Assembly (NCBI GenBank): GCA_005502915.1
Contig: SCMT01000022.1
Coordinates: 1 to 64,000, forward strand
Length of the DNA stretch: 64,000 nucleotides
From: Lysobacteraceae bacterium 2PB
GTDB taxonomy: Bacteria; Pseudomonadota; Gammaproteobacteria; Xanthomonadales; Xanthomonadaceae
Direction of reading: 5' to 3'
Numbering within the stretch: position 1 is the first letter of the stretch; every line of letters starts with the position of its first letter. A program made the translations under genes and the position numbers. Shown in pieces: positions 29,367 through 40,881 of the stretch. The notes below the pieces were generated by a model, which saw nothing but the letters and a program-made list of their open reading frames with translations, had not been told where the DNA came from and made no database searches.

Positions 29367-30496
29367 CGGCTGCCTCCATCGCGACCCTGGCTGCGGGGCC
29401 GGCGTAACGTCTGTTGGGTCTCGTCGGGGGTCGAAGTCACGGTGGGTGCGATCAGTTCGGGCGGTGGCGCCTGCATCTGCGCTGCGCCGGTACCGCCACG
29501 CGCCGGAGGCACCGGCATGTACAGCAGCTGGCGACTGTCGCCGCCGACGATCTTGCGGTTCTGGCTCAGCACCGACTGCACGGTCTCCAGCCACAGGCGC
29601 TTGCGGGTGACCTCGGGCGCGCCGCGGTATTGCTGGACCAGCTGGGTGAAGCGGGTGGCGTCACCGGTGGCGCGGGCGATCTCGGCGGTCTTGTAGCCTT
29701 CGGCGACGGTGCGGATGCGGGCGGCCTGGCCGCGCGCCTCGGGCACGATCTTGGCGGCGTAGGCGCGCGCTTCGCTGATCAGGCGGTCCTTGTCCTGCTG
29801 GGCCGAGTTGACGTCGTCGAACGCGGGCTTCACCGCTTCCGGCGGACGCGCGTTCGGCAGGTTCAGCTCGGTCAGGACCAAGCCGGTGCGGTAGGCCTTG
29901 AGCGACTTGTCGACGCTCTGCCGCGCGGCCACGGACAGGGCATCGCGGGCGCCGAGCACGGTGTCCAGGGTGGAACGGCCGACCTGCTCGCGCACCGAGC
30001 TGACCACCGCCTGCTTGAGCACTTCCTCGCTGTCGCGGGTGCCGAACAGGTACAGCTTGGGGTCGCTGATGCGGTACTGCACGTTGATCTCGACCTGGAC
30101 GATGTTCTCGTCGCTGGTCAGGACCGGCACGCTCTCGCTGTGCGTCATGATCTGCGTGGCGTTGACCTTCACCACCGACTCGATCGGCCAAGGCAGCTTG
30201 AAGTTCGGGCCCGGGGTCATGACGCGATGGAAGGCGCCGAAGCGCAGGACCACGCCGCGCTGCTGTTCGGCGACCAGCACGAAGCTGTTGAGCAGCAGGA
30301 TCACGACCAGCACGACCGGCACCCAGCGCAGCGGACTGCCGGCACCGCCGCCCCCGCCGAAACCGCGCAGGCGTTCGATCAGTTCGTCGAAGGCCCCGCC
30401 CCCGCCGCCGCGCCCGCTCTGGCGGGGCTTCCACGGGTTGCGGTTGCCGCCACCGGAATTGGACTCGTTGTTGTTGCCGGGAGTATTCCAGGCCAT
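29363..30496 (-). CDS. hflK: HflK, FtsH-protease modulator (SPFH family)
   Basis: 377 aa. The N-terminus is a Gly/Asn-rich cytosolic tail (PGNNNESNSGGGNRNPWK), then a membrane segment (WVPVVLVVILLLNSFVLV), then the SPFH domain (EQQRGVVLRFGAF onward) and coiled-coil. Partner of HflC in the FtsH-HflKC complex. The C-terminal Pro/Ala/Gln-rich extension is typical. Its stop overlaps the hflC start. ftsH itself lies about 8 kb away in this window. Confidence 0.96.
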   Translation of the reverse strand: MAWNTPGNNNESNSGGGNRNPWKPRQSGRGGGGGAFDELIERLRGFGGGGGAGSPLRWVPVVLVVILLLNSFVLVAEQQRGVVLRFGAFHRVMTPGPNFKLPWPIESVVKVNATQIMTHSESVPVLTSDENIVQVEINVQYRISDPKLYLFGTRDSEEVLKQAVVSSVREQVGRSTLDTVLGARDALSVAARQSVDKSLKAYRTGLVLTELNLPNARPPEAVKPAFDDVNSAQQDKDRLISEARAYAAKIVPEARGQAARIRTVAEGYKTAEIARATGDATRFTQLVQQYRGAPEVTRKRLWLETVQSVLSQNRKIVGGDSRQLLYMPVPPARGGTGAAQMQAPPPELIAPTVTSTPDETQQTLRRPRSQGRDGGSR

Positions 30497-30580
30497 GCCT
30501 GCTCCATCTGGGAATGCGCCCCGCAGGAATGCGGGCGAGGGAATGAGTTTACAAGGTGCGATCCGCGGCGAGTGCCGCGA

Positions 30581-31921
30581 TCACCACTCGGGCTTGTCAT
30601 CGTCGGGCGGAAGCAGGCCTTCGAGCGCATGGCCGTCGGGGCCGGCCGCCAGTTTCTCGACATCGGGACGGGCCATGTCCAGATCGAGCGTCCAGCCGCC
30701 GTCGTCCTCGTGCACTTCGCTGCGCACGGCGTCGAGCGCGTACAGGCGCGCCCGCAGGCGGCCGGCGCGGGCCGGCAGGCGCACGGTGCCGAGCACGCGC
30801 TGCAGGCCCAGGCGGGCCACCAGCACGTCGCGCAGCAGGTCGAGGCCGACGCCGTCGCGCGCCGAGACCCAGACGCGCTCGCGGGCGGTCTCCTCCAGGC
30901 CCAGGGACTCGGCGTCCTCGGCCAGGGCGCGATCATGGCGGGGTTCGGCGCCTTCGATGCGATCGATCTTGTTGTAGACCAGCAGCTGCGGCAGGTCGCC
31001 GGCACCGACTTCGGCCAGGACCTCGTCGACCTGGGCGATGCGGTCCGCGCGGTGCGGATCGGCGGCGTCGATCACGTGCAGCAGCAGGTCGGCCTCGCGC
31101 GCTTCCGACAGCGTGGAGCGGAACGCCGCGACCAGATCATGCGGCAGGTCGCGGACGAAGCCGACGGTATCGGCCAGCACCATGCCGCCGCCGGGCAGCG
31201 TCACGCGGCGCACGGTCGGATCGAGCGTGGCGAACAGCTGGTCGGCTGCGTAGGCCTCGGCGCCGGTCAGCGCGTTGAACAGGGTGGACTTGCCGGCATT
31301 GGTGTAGCCGACCAGGGCCACGCGCGGCAGTTCGCTGCGCACCCGGGCGCGACGCATCTGGGTGTGCTGGACCTCGACCTTCTCCAGCCGGCGCTGCAGC
31401 TGTTCGACCCGCTTCTGCAGCAGGCGACGGTCGGTCTCGAGCTGGGTTTCGCCGGGGCCGCGCAGGCCGATGGCGCCGCCGCGCTGGCGTTCGAGGTGGG
31501 TCCAGCCGCGCACCAGGCGGGTGGCCATGTGCCGCAGCTGGGCCAGTTCGACCTGCAGCTTGCCTTCGTGGCTGCGCGCGCGCTGGGCGAAGATGTCGAG
31601 GATGAGCCCCGTGCGGTCGACCACGCGACGACCGAGCGCCTTCTCGAGGTTGCGCTCCTGCACGGGGCTGAGGGTGTGGTTGACCAGGATGAGGTCGGCG
31701 CCGGTCGCATCGGCGGCGGCCTTGCACTCTTCGAGCTTGCCGCTGCCGATCAGCGTGGCCGCGTTCGGGCGGTCGATGCGGGCATGCAGCAAGGCGGCGA
31801 CGGTGGCGCCGGCGGAGCGCGCGAGGTCGGCGAATTCTTCCAGCACGTCCGGTTCCGGCGGACCGCCGGCATGGGGCTGGATCAGCAGGGCGGTTTCGCC
31901 CTTGCGGGAACGTTCGAACAA
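30581..31921 (-). CDS. hflX: GTPase HflX
   Basis: 446 aa. An N-terminal HflX-specific domain (with LIGSGKLEECK and ILVNHTLSPVQERNLEKAL, about 60-95) and a long coiled helix precede the GTPase domain. G1 is VALVGYTNAGKST, G3 is DTVGFVRDLPHDLV, and G4 is VYNKID. HflX splits stalled 70S ribosomes under stress. Conserved position just downstream of hfq. The frame starts directly at the only plausible ATG. Confidence 0.96.
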   Translation of the reverse strand: MFERSRKGETALLIQPHAGGPPEPDVLEEFADLARSAGATVAALLHARIDRPNAATLIGSGKLEECKAAADATGADLILVNHTLSPVQERNLEKALGRRVVDRTGLILDIFAQRARSHEGKLQVELAQLRHMATRLVRGWTHLERQRGGAIGLRGPGETQLETDRRLLQKRVEQLQRRLEKVEVQHTQMRRARVRSELPRVALVGYTNAGKSTLFNALTGAEAYAADQLFATLDPTVRRVTLPGGGMVLADTVGFVRDLPHDLVAAFRSTLSEAREADLLLHVIDAADPHRADRIAQVDEVLAEVGAGDLPQLLVYNKIDRIEGAEPRHDRALAEDAESLGLEETARERVWVSARDGVGLDLLRDVLVARLGLQRVLGTVRLPARAGRLRARLYALDAVRSEVHEDDGGWTLDLDMARPDVEKLAAGPDGHALEGLLPPDDDKPEW

Positions 31922-32047
31922 AACGGAGCTACCGTGGGGGTCGGAACGACAGTATGAGGCCTGCGGCAGGCGCGTGGCGTCGCGAACCTGTCTCCCGGCC
32001 CGCCGGCCGCAGGGGCGGCCAGCGGGTTGGACGCCTCGGGTCCGTGA

Positions 32048-32344
32048 TCAGCCGCCGCTGGTGGCGAGCATGCCGGCCGGAGCCGACTCGTCGTCCTGTT
32101 CGCTGGCGGAATGCACGTAGCCGCCGCCCGGGCCGACGCGGACGTTGCGCGCGGGCACGACGGTGGAGATCGCGTGCTTGTAGACCATCTGGCTCACGGT
32201 ATTGCGGAGCAGGACGACGAACTGGTCGAACGATTCGATCGTGCCCTGCAGCTTGATGCCGTTGACCAGGTAGATCGAGACCGGAACGCGTTCGCGTCGG
32301 AGGGCGTTGAGGAAAGGGTCTTGCAAGGATTGCCCTTTGGACAT
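32048..32344 (-). CDS. hfq: RNA chaperone Hfq
   Basis: 98 aa. The Sm1 motif ([20 protein letters not shown]) and Sm2 motif ([11 protein letters not shown]) of the hexameric Hfq ring are intact. The tail after residue 72 is short and acidic ([11 protein letters not shown]). It pairs small RNAs with mRNAs. The ATG at 32344 gives the canonical [11 protein letters not shown] start. It lies between miaA and hflX as in most gammaproteobacteria. The 181-base gap upstream (32345-32525) must hold its promoter; apart from the hairpin at 32501-32523 I see nothing distinctive there. Confidence 0.98.
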   Translation of the reverse strand: MSKGQSLQDPFLNALRRERVPVSIYLVNGIKLQGTIESFDQFVVLLRNTVSQMVYKHAISTVVPARNVRVGPGGGYVHSASEQDDESAPAGMLATSGG

Positions 32345-32500
32345 GGTGTTCCCCACTTTGGGTCTTGTTATTGGAAAGGTCATGGTTGCAGGAAGGGTTG
32401 AGCGGTGATGCCGCGCCGACCTGACGCGTCGGGGGACGCGGCATTTTCCCCGGTCGGGCAGGCGATGGTTACACAACCCGACCGGGACAGGAAGCCGGCG

Positions 32501-32523
32501 GGACTGTCCCTTTTGGACAGTCC
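32501..32523 (-). terminator. Hairpin just after miaA
   Basis: GGACTGTCC-CTTTT-GGACAGTCC pairs over 9 bp immediately past the miaA stop. The minus-strand bases after it are not T-rich, so it may be a partial terminator or an mRNA-processing hairpin between miaA and hfq. Confidence 0.4.
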
Positions 32524-32525
32524 GA

Positions 32526-33488
32526 TCAGACACTTGCCACGAAAGCGTGGACGGCATCACGGAGTGCGTCGGACTGCCGCTGCGGGTCGAACAGGCGCAG
32601 GTCCAGCTCGCCGCGCAGCCAGGTCAACTGGCGCTTGGCGAGCTGGCGGGTGGCGAAGATGGCGCGGTCGCGGAACTCGGCGGCGGAGGTGATCCCGTCG
32701 AGATGCTCCCAGGCCTGGCGATAGCCGACGGCGCGCATCGCCGGCAGGTCCAGCGGCGACGGGTGCCCCCGCAGTCCGGGCAAGGCGCGCAGGGCGCGCA
32801 TCTCGTCGAGGAAGCCTGCGTCGAGCATGGCGTCGAAACGACGTTCGATGCGCTCGTGCAGCACGGCACGGTCCTCCGGGGCGACCGCGAGCTTCAGCAC
32901 CCGGCACGGGAACCGCTCGGCTGCGGGTCGGGCCTCGCGCTGCCAGTCGGTGAGCGTGCGTCCACTCAGCCGATAGACCTCCAGCGCCCGCTGGATGCGC
33001 TGCGGATCGGTGGCGTGGATGCGCGCGGCGGCGACCGGGTCGATCCGGCCCAGCTCGGCATGCAGGGCGGCCCAGCCACGCTCGGCGGCCTCGGCCTCCA
33101 GCTGCACGCGCACGGCCGGATCGGCCTCGGGCATCGGCGACAGCCCCTGCAGCAGCGCACGGAAATACAGGCCGGTGCCGCCGGCGAGGATCGGCAGGAC
33201 GCCGCGCGCGACGATGCCCTCGACCGCCAGGCGGGCATCGCGGGCGAAGTCCGCCGCCGAGTAGGTCTGCCACGGGTCGCGGACATCGATCAGATGATGC
33301 GGCACCCTCGCCTGCTCCTCGGCGGTCGGCTTGGCCGCGCCGATGTCCAGGCCGCGATAGACCAGCGCGGAATCGACGCTGACGATCTCACCGCCGAAGC
33401 GCGCCGCCCAGTCCAGCGCGAGCGCGGTCTTGCCCGACGCGGTCGGGCCCATCAGGGCGATGGCGAGTGGACGGGTGTCGACGGGCAT
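32526..33488 (-). CDS. miaA: tRNA dimethylallyltransferase MiaA
   Basis: 320 aa. P-loop [12 protein letters not shown] (about 14-25) and the catalytic region [20 protein letters not shown] are present, followed by the family motif [17 protein letters not shown]. It adds a dimethylallyl group to A37 of tRNAs reading U-starting codons. The start at 33488 ([16 protein letters not shown]) fits the usual length; the longer open frame runs into the upstream small gene. Confidence 0.97.
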   Translation of the reverse strand: MPVDTRPLAIALMGPTASGKTALALDWAARFGGEIVSVDSALVYRGLDIGAAKPTAEEQARVPHHLIDVRDPWQTYSAADFARDARLAVEGIVARGVLPILAGGTGLYFRALLQGLSPMPEADPAVRVQLEAEAAERGWAALHAELGRIDPVAAARIHATDPQRIQRALEVYRLSGRTLTDWQREARPAAERFPCRVLKLAVAPEDRAVLHERIERRFDAMLDAGFLDEMRALRALPGLRGHPSPLDLPAMRAVGYRQAWEHLDGITSAAEFRDRAIFATRQLAKRQLTWLRGELDLRLFDPQRQSDALRDAVHAFVASV

Positions 33489-33490
33489 GG

Positions 33491-33796
33491 TCAGGACGTT
33501 CTGGGATTGACCGGCATGCTTTCGATGACGGCATGTTCGAACGCTTGCACAGCGGGCAGAACCACGGCATGGCACTTGAGCCAGTCTGCACCGAGATAGG
33601 CCATGCAGGAGCGGCCTTCGAGTCGTTGAAGCAATTCCTGTGGAGAGTCCGCAAGACGCAGAAGATCGTGCGCCCGCCCCATCACCTCCTCCGCAGCTTC
33701 GGCAGCATCCGTCCCCAGGGCTTCGCCCCACACTTTCTGTATCTCGGAAATCAATTTGCCCGCAGCACGACTGGATGGACTCCGATCACGAGGCAT
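33491..33796 (-). CDS. Hypothetical protein, 101 aa
   Basis: A small, mostly helical, soluble protein ([31 protein letters not shown] is a long helix). It ends 2 bases before the miaA start and overlaps the end of the next small membrane-protein gene, so it is probably co-transcribed with miaA. The family is not recognised. Confidence 0.6.
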   Translation of the reverse strand: MPRDRSPSSRAAGKLISEIQKVWGEALGTDAAEAAEEVMGRAHDLLRLADSPQELLQRLEGRSCMAYLGADWLKCHAVVLPAVQAFEHAVIESMPVNPRTS

Positions 33797-34061
33797 TGCG
33801 CCTCCGTTCTTCGGATGATGCTGGATGTTGTTGCATCTGTTTGATCGACAGGAGCGCCCTCAGGTGACGCCACCATGCGAAGCACGCCACGCTTGTCGAA
33901 AGAAACAAGGCGCCGATGGTCAGCCGACCTGGCAGGCCTGCATCTCCCCGCCAGACCGTCGCAAGCAGGGCAAGGCAGACAGCCATCACCAGCATCGACA
34001 GCAGCAGGACCCAGCGCCAGCGGCGCCGGCTACGCATCAGTCTTTGGGCCTCAGTACCCAT
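33786..34061 (-). CDS. Small two-pass membrane protein, 91 aa
   Basis: Two hydrophobic segments (WVLLLSMLVMAVCLALLATVW and LTIGALFLSTSVACFAWW) flank a short polar loop, with a basic N-terminus (RSRRRWRW) expected to face the cytoplasm. The start overlaps the putP stop by 11 bases and the end overlaps the next gene, suggesting one coupled putP-small-small-miaA run. The family is not recognised. Confidence 0.65.
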   Translation of the reverse strand: MGTEAQRLMRSRRRWRWVLLLSMLVMAVCLALLATVWRGDAGLPGRLTIGALFLSTSVACFAWWRHLRALLSIKQMQQHPASSEERRRNAS

Positions 34062-35571
34062 GCACCTTCAGCGTCTCCTGCACGCCCTTGTGGCGGAACT
34101 GCACGGCATCGGAGGGTTCACGGCCGAGCTTGCTGACGAGGACGATCGCGACGCAGGCGGCGAGGAAGCCGGGGACCATCTCGTACAGCTCGCTGATCCC
34201 GCCCGCGACGACGACCTCCTTCCAGACGATCACCGTCGCGGCGCCGACCAGCATGCCGGCAAGCGCGCCGTTGCGGGTCATGCGCGCCCAGAACAGCGAG
34301 AACAGCACGACCGGGCCGAACGCGGCGCCGAAGCCGGCCCAGGCATAGGACACCAGGCCGAGCACCTTGCTGTCGGGGTCGCGCGCGATCCAGATCGCCA
34401 GCAACGCGACGGCCAGCACCATCGCGCGGCCGAACCACACCAGTTCGCGCTGGCTGGCACCGGGGCGGACGAAGCCCTTGTAGAAGTCCTCGGTCAGCGC
34501 GCTGGAGCAGACCAGCAGCTGGCACGAAAGCGTGCTCATGATCGCGGCCAGGATGGCCGAGAGCAGCACGCCCGCGACCCAGGGGTTGAACAGCACGGTC
34601 GACAGCTGGATGAAGACGCGCTCGGCGTTCTGCGCCACCGGGCCGACCTGGTCGGGATGCTGCGCGAAGTAGGCGTTGCCGAAGAAGCCCACGGCCATCG
34701 CGCCGAACAGGCACAGCACCATCCAGCTCATGCCGATGCGGCGCGCATTGGGAATGGTGGTCAGCGAATCGGCGGCCATGAAGCGCGCCAGCACGTGCGG
34801 CTGGCCGAAGTAGCCCAGCCCCCAGGCCAGCAGCGAGACGATGCCGACCAGGCCCAGCGTGCCGCCCTTGAACCAGTCGAGCTTGGTCGGGTCCACCTGC
34901 TCGATCAGCGCGAGGCTGGCATCGAAGCCGCCGCTGCCCATCACCACCATCACCGGGGTCAGCACCAGCGCGAAGATCATCAGCGAGGCCTGCACGGTGT
35001 CGGTCCAGCTCACCGCGAGGAAGCCGCCGATCAGGGTGTAGAGGATCGTCGCGGCAGCGCCCCACCACAGCGCCTCGGCATAGGGCACGCCGAACACGCT
35101 TTCGAAGAGGCGCGCGCCGGCGACGATGCCGCTGGCGCAGTACACGGCGAAGAACACCAGGATCACCACCGCGGAAAACACCCGCAGCACCTTGCTGCGG
35201 TCCTCGAACCGATGGGTGAAGTAGTCCGGCAGGGTCAGCGCGTTGTTGGTGCGCTCGGTGTAGACGCGCAGCGGGCCGGCGACGAACTTCCAGTTGCACC
35301 ACGCGCCGACGATCAGACCCAGCGCGATCCACGCCTCGGAGACGCCGCTCAGATACAGCGCGCCGGGCAGGCCCATCAGCAGCCAGCCGCTCATGTCCGA
35401 CGCGCCGGCCGACAGCGCGGTGACCACGCTGCCCAGCGAACGGCCGCCGAGGATGTAGTCGTCGAAGCTGCGGGTGGAGCGCCAGGCCCAGACGCCGATC
35501 AGGATCATGGCGATCAGGTAGATGCCGAAGGTGATGAGCAGCGGCTGGCCAGCGGTCATCGTCGAGTCCAT
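34051..35571 (-). CDS. putP: Sodium/proline symporter
   Basis: 506 aa with about 13 membrane segments of the solute:sodium symporter family. The PutP-type stretch LITFGIYLIAMILIGVWAWRSTRSFDDYILGGRSLG opens the protein. LSAGASDMSGWLLMGLPGALY contains the Na+/proline-site residues of TM2. SLLAWGLGYFGQPHVLARFMA is the SSS signature. It imports proline with sodium, probably as carbon/nitrogen source or osmolyte. The start at 35571 has a second in-frame ATG four codons later. No putA is seen nearby. Confidence 0.92.
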   Translation of the reverse strand: MDSTMTAGQPLLITFGIYLIAMILIGVWAWRSTRSFDDYILGGRSLGSVVTALSAGASDMSGWLLMGLPGALYLSGVSEAWIALGLIVGAWCNWKFVAGPLRVYTERTNNALTLPDYFTHRFEDRSKVLRVFSAVVILVFFAVYCASGIVAGARLFESVFGVPYAEALWWGAAATILYTLIGGFLAVSWTDTVQASLMIFALVLTPVMVVMGSGGFDASLALIEQVDPTKLDWFKGGTLGLVGIVSLLAWGLGYFGQPHVLARFMAADSLTTIPNARRIGMSWMVLCLFGAMAVGFFGNAYFAQHPDQVGPVAQNAERVFIQLSTVLFNPWVAGVLLSAILAAIMSTLSCQLLVCSSALTEDFYKGFVRPGASQRELVWFGRAMVLAVALLAIWIARDPDSKVLGLVSYAWAGFGAAFGPVVLFSLFWARMTRNGALAGMLVGAATVIVWKEVVVAGGISELYEMVPGFLAACVAIVLVSKLGREPSDAVQFRHKGVQETLKVHGY

Positions 35572-35726
35572 GGTCGGTGCCCGCACAGGGCGAAGCGCGA
35601 AGCATACCCCGAGGCCGGCGACCGGCGAGATAGGCAGGCGAGACAGGACAGGCGCGATGCGAGCGGGCATCACGGTCGTCGACGGCGGTCACTTGCGAAG
35701 ACCATCCCTTGGCGTACGCTGGCGCC

Positions 35727-36803
35727 ATGCCACTGTGGAAACGCCTCGGGTTCCTGCTCGTGTTCGTGGTGCCGGCGCTGATGCCGGCCGCCGCATGGCT
35801 GGGCGCGCGCAGCGGGCACCCGGACCTGATGGCGTGGTTCCCGCTGTTCTTCCTCTTCGTGCTGCTGCCCCTGGCCGACTACGCCCTGGGCCACGATCCG
35901 CGCAATCCCACCGAAGTCGAAGCCTCTGCGCTGGAGGCCGCCGAGGACTTCCGCTGGATGACCCTCGCCGCCCTGCCCGCGCAGGTCGCCGTGCTGGCCT
36001 GGTCGAGCTGGCACGTGGTGAACGCCGGCCTGGGACCGGCGGGCATCGCCGGCTGGGTACTGTCGCAGGGCATCGTCGGCGGCGTGCTGGCGATCAACGT
36101 CGCCCACGAACTGATCCACAAGGACACCCGCCTGGAGCGCGCCTTCGGCGGCCTGCTCCTCACCACCGTCGGCTACGCGGGCTTCAAGATCGAACACATC
36201 CGCGGCCACCACGTCCATGTCTCGACGCCGGAGGACGCTTCCAGCGCGCGTTTCGGCCAGTCGCTCTGGCATTTCCTGCCGCGCGCCCTGCTGCGCAACA
36301 CCCGCAACGCGTGGCGATTGGAGGCGCAGCGCCTCGCCCGGCTGGGACGCCGTGCCTGGCACCCGGACAACGAACTGCTCCGCTGGACGATGCTATGGGT
36401 GGCGATGGCGGCGGCGACAGGTCTCTGGCTCGGCCCGATGGGCACGGCCTTCTTCCTTGCGCAGGGCTTCTTCGCCGCGTGCTCGCTGGAGATCATCAAC
36501 TACATCGAGCACTACGGCCTGGAGCGGGCGAAGCTGGCCGACGGGCGCTACGAGCGCACCACGCACCTGCATTCGTGGAACTCGGACTACCTGCTGAGCA
36601 ACCTGCTGCTGTTCCACCTGCAGCGCCATTCCGACCATCACGAGACGCCGCGCCGACGCTACCAGGCGCTGCTGCACCACCCCGACAGCCCGCAGCTGCC
36701 CGGCGGCTATGCCGCGATGTTCGTCCTCGCACTGTGCCCGCCGCTGTGGTTCCGGATCATCGATCCGCGCGTGCGGAGGTTCCACGCGCAGCGCGCGCAG
36801 TGA
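35727..36803 (+). CDS. AlkB-type membrane di-iron hydroxylase (alkane 1-monooxygenase family)
   Basis: 358 aa. The histidine boxes of the AlkB/fatty-acid-desaturase superfamily are all present: HELIH (H127, H131), EHIRGHHVH (H157, H161, H162, H164), NYIEHYGL and LQRHSDHHE. About six membrane segments surround them. Alkane hydroxylases oxidise medium-chain alkanes or fatty-acyl tails with rubredoxin as electron donor; no rubredoxin gene is adjacent. The substrate could be an alkane, fatty acid or lipid. The ATG at 35727 precedes the first membrane segment. Confidence 0.9.
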   Translation: MPLWKRLGFLLVFVVPALMPAAAWLGARSGHPDLMAWFPLFFLFVLLPLADYALGHDPRNPTEVEASALEAAEDFRWMTLAALPAQVAVLAWSSWHVVNAGLGPAGIAGWVLSQGIVGGVLAINVAHELIHKDTRLERAFGGLLLTTVGYAGFKIEHIRGHHVHVSTPEDASSARFGQSLWHFLPRALLRNTRNAWRLEAQRLARLGRRAWHPDNELLRWTMLWVAMAAATGLWLGPMGTAFFLAQGFFAACSLEIINYIEHYGLERAKLADGRYERTTHLHSWNSDYLLSNLLLFHLQRHSDHHETPRRRYQALLHHPDSPQLPGGYAAMFVLALCPPLWFRIIDPRVRRFHAQRAQ

Positions 36804-36825
36804 GCCGATCGATGCGACTCGCGCC

Positions 36826-37052
36826 TTGATCCACAGCGGCTGTGGACAACGCGTGCGCAAGTCTGTGGATGAACCGCTGCAGGCCAGTCGCCACGGGCAC
36901 CGCAACCTGTTCGATCAAATTTTCGCCACTGCGCCGGGCGCAATCCGCTGGCGATTATTTCGCCAGACCGTCCGCAAGCCCCGCCGCCATTGGGTTGCGC
37001 AGGGTTGTCCACAGGAAGACGCCACACCTTGTCCACAGCGTTTGTGCACAAC
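36826..37052. other. Non-coding block of DnaA-box-like sites
   Basis: The 299 bases between the AlkB-like gene and folP hold no gene but at least six 9-mers close to the DnaA box TTATNCACA. They are TGATCCACA (36827-36835), TTGTCCACA on the minus strand (36841-36849), TCATCCACA minus (36864-36872), TTGTCCACA plus (37005-37013 and 37029-37037) and the palindromic TTGTGCACAA (37042-37051). They lie either side of a local AT-rich stretch (about 36905-36960). This looks like an origin, a DnaA-titration site or a DnaA-regulated promoter. No dnaA, dnaN or gidA is nearby. Confidence 0.6.
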
Positions 37053-37102
37053 TGCCACGCCGGGCCGATCCGTGGAACCTCGCGACCGAACAGACCTCGC
37101 GC

Positions 37103-38002
37103 TCAGATGTCGTCCGGCCAGCGGATGCCCGGCGATGCGGCCTTCGGCCGGGGCGCCGGCACCTTCGCGACCGCGTCCCAGACCTTGATCGCATCGACCG
37201 TGGCGGCGACATCGTGCACGCGCAGGATCGTCGCGCCGCGCTGCGCGGCGATCAGGTGGGCGGCGACCGAACCATGCACGCGCGCGTGAGGATCCTCGCG
37301 CCCGGTGAGCTCGCCGATGCTGCGCTTGCGCGACAGACCGGCCAGCACCGGCACACCGAGATCGACGAAACGCTCCAGCCCCGCCAGCAGGGCGAGGTTG
37401 TGCGCGGTGGTCTTGCCGAAGCCGAAGCCCGGATCCACGACGATCTTCTTCTTCGGGATGCCGGCCATCTCGGCCGAGAAGATCCGCTCGGCGAGGAACC
37501 GATGCACTTCGGCGACCACATCGTCGTATTCCGGCGCCTGCTGCATCGAGCGCGGCTCGCCCTGCATGTGCATCAGCACCACCGGCACGCCCAGCGCCGC
37601 CGCCGCGTCGAGCGCGCCGTCCCGGCGCAGCCCATACACATCGTTGATCATGCCCGCGCCCGCTGCGACCGCCGCACGCATCACCTCCGGCTTGGACGTG
37701 TCGATGCTGATCGGCAGCGACGTGTCCTTCGCCAGTCGCTCGATCACCGGGATCACCCGGGCGAGTTCCTCGTCGATCGACACCTCCGCCGCGCCGGGAC
37801 GCGTCGATTCGCCGCCGATGTCGAGGATGTCCGCGCCCTCCTCCACCAGGCGCAGCGCGTGCGCCACGGCGGTATCGACGGTCGCGTGTTCGCCGCCGTC
37901 GGAAAAGGAATCGGGGGTGACGTTGACGATGCCCATCACGCGCGGGCGATCCAGCACCAGCACGCGGCCGGCGCAGTCGAGCTGGGGGGAGATGTCGAAC
38001 AT
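37103..38002 (-). CDS. folP: Dihydropteroate synthase
   Basis: 299 aa. Signature VMGIVNVTPDSFSDGG (about 22-37) binds pterin pyrophosphate, and DIGGESTRPGA is the second signature. GFGFGKT and the C-terminal HGSVAAHLIAAQRGATILRVHDVAAT complete the TIM barrel. It condenses p-aminobenzoate with the pterin, the sulfonamide target. It lies downstream of ftsH, as in Escherichia coli, with a hairpin between. Confidence 0.96.
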   Translation of the reverse strand: MFDISPQLDCAGRVLVLDRPRVMGIVNVTPDSFSDGGEHATVDTAVAHALRLVEEGADILDIGGESTRPGAAEVSIDEELARVIPVIERLAKDTSLPISIDTSKPEVMRAAVAAGAGMINDVYGLRRDGALDAAAALGVPVVLMHMQGEPRSMQQAPEYDDVVAEVHRFLAERIFSAEMAGIPKKKIVVDPGFGFGKTTAHNLALLAGLERFVDLGVPVLAGLSRKRSIGELTGREDPHARVHGSVAAHLIAAQRGATILRVHDVAATVDAIKVWDAVAKVPAPRPKAASPGIRWPDDI

Positions 38003-38074
38003 GGGCAGGGCTCGCGATTCGGAATCGTGGCAGAGCTTAGCGCCTTTGCTTCCGTCCGCATCACCCGCTCAAAC

Positions 38075-38104
38075 AGCAACGGCGCCGTTACAGGCGCCGT
38101 TGCT
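38075..38104 (-). terminator. Hairpin between ftsH and folP
   Basis: AGCAACGGCGCC-GTTACA-GGCGCCGTTGCT is a perfect 12-bp stem 26 bases after the ftsH stop. The minus-strand tail TGTTTGAG is only weakly T-rich, so it may terminate partially or stabilise the ftsH 3' end. Confidence 0.65.
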
Positions 38105-38129
38105 CGATGTCTGCGTCGATATCGCGCGA

Positions 38130-40037
<1,908 letters not shown>

Positions 40038-40110
40038 GGTCTTGTTCCTTCCACTCGCAGCCCCGCGAAGGGCCATGTCAGATCACACAACGGATTGGGC
40101 ACCGGCACGG

Positions 40111-40743
40111 TCATCCGACCGGTGCCGCATGCTTGCCCTGTGCCAGGGCGTACACCTCGGGCGAACGCTTGCGCGACGCTGCCGGCTTGCGGATCACGAC
40201 ACGAGCATAGCGCTTGCGCAAGGCCCGGACGTAATCATCGAATCCCACCCCCTGGAACAGCTTGATCAGGAAGGTGCCCCCGGGACGCAGGTGGCGGTCG
40301 GCGAAATCCATCGCCAGTTCCGCCAGATGCATGGCCCGGGGCAGATCCACGGCATCCACGCCGCTCATATTGGGGGCCATGTCCGAGAGCACAAGGTCCA
40401 CGGCCTGCCCGTTCAGCAGGGCTTCCAGCTGGGCCAGGACCGCGTCCTCGCGGAAATCGCCGCAGATGAACTCGACCCCGGCCAGCGAAGGCATGTCCAG
40501 GATGTCCAGCGCCACCACCCGGCCGGTATCGCCCAGGCTCTGCCGGACCCACTGGGACCAGCCGCCGGGTGCCGCCCCCAGGTCGACCACCACCATGCCC
40601 GGCTTGAGCAGGCGGTCGCGCTCGACCAGTTCCTCCAGCTTGTAGGCCGCGCGCGAGCGCATGCCTTCGGCCTGCGCCTTCTTGACGTAGGGGTCGGAGA
40701 AGTGCTCCTTGAGCCAGCGGTGGCTGCTCTTGCTGCGGGACAT
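40111..40743 (-). CDS. rlmE: 23S rRNA 2'-O-methyltransferase RlmE (FtsJ/RrmJ)
   Basis: 210 aa from [27 protein letters not shown], the typical start. The SAM motif [15 protein letters not shown] and the catalytic K-D-K-E tetrad context ([27 protein letters not shown]) are present. It methylates U2552 of 23S rRNA. The open frame runs further upstream into the divergent yhbY region. rlmE-ftsH-folP is a conserved order. Confidence 0.96.
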   Translation of the reverse strand: MSRSKSSHRWLKEHFSDPYVKKAQAEGMRSRAAYKLEELVERDRLLKPGMVVVDLGAAPGGWSQWVRQSLGDTGRVVALDILDMPSLAGVEFICGDFREDAVLAQLEALLNGQAVDLVLSDMAPNMSGVDAVDLPRAMHLAELAMDFADRHLRPGGTFLIKLFQGVGFDDYVRALRKRYARVVIRKPAASRKRSPEVYALAQGKHAAPVG

Positions 40744-40881
40744 GCGGGGGATACGAGGCTCGGAGGGGAAAGGAGGCAGTGTTGGCGACCTGGCCGGTGC
40801 CGCGACGCATGCGTCGCCCGGCCAGCGGGCTGCCTGCCGGCCATGATACCCTGCGCGACGATCCATCCACGCCCGTACTGC

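Noticed and set aside
29414-31957. 847-codon plus-strand frame over hflK and hflX
   Set aside because: Antisense shadow; both genes below are certain from GTPase and SPFH motifs.
36804-37102. Calling this region the chromosomal oriC outright
   Set aside because: No dnaA, dnaN, rpmH or gidA nearby and GC skew cannot be judged from 64 kb; kept only as a DnaA-box cluster.
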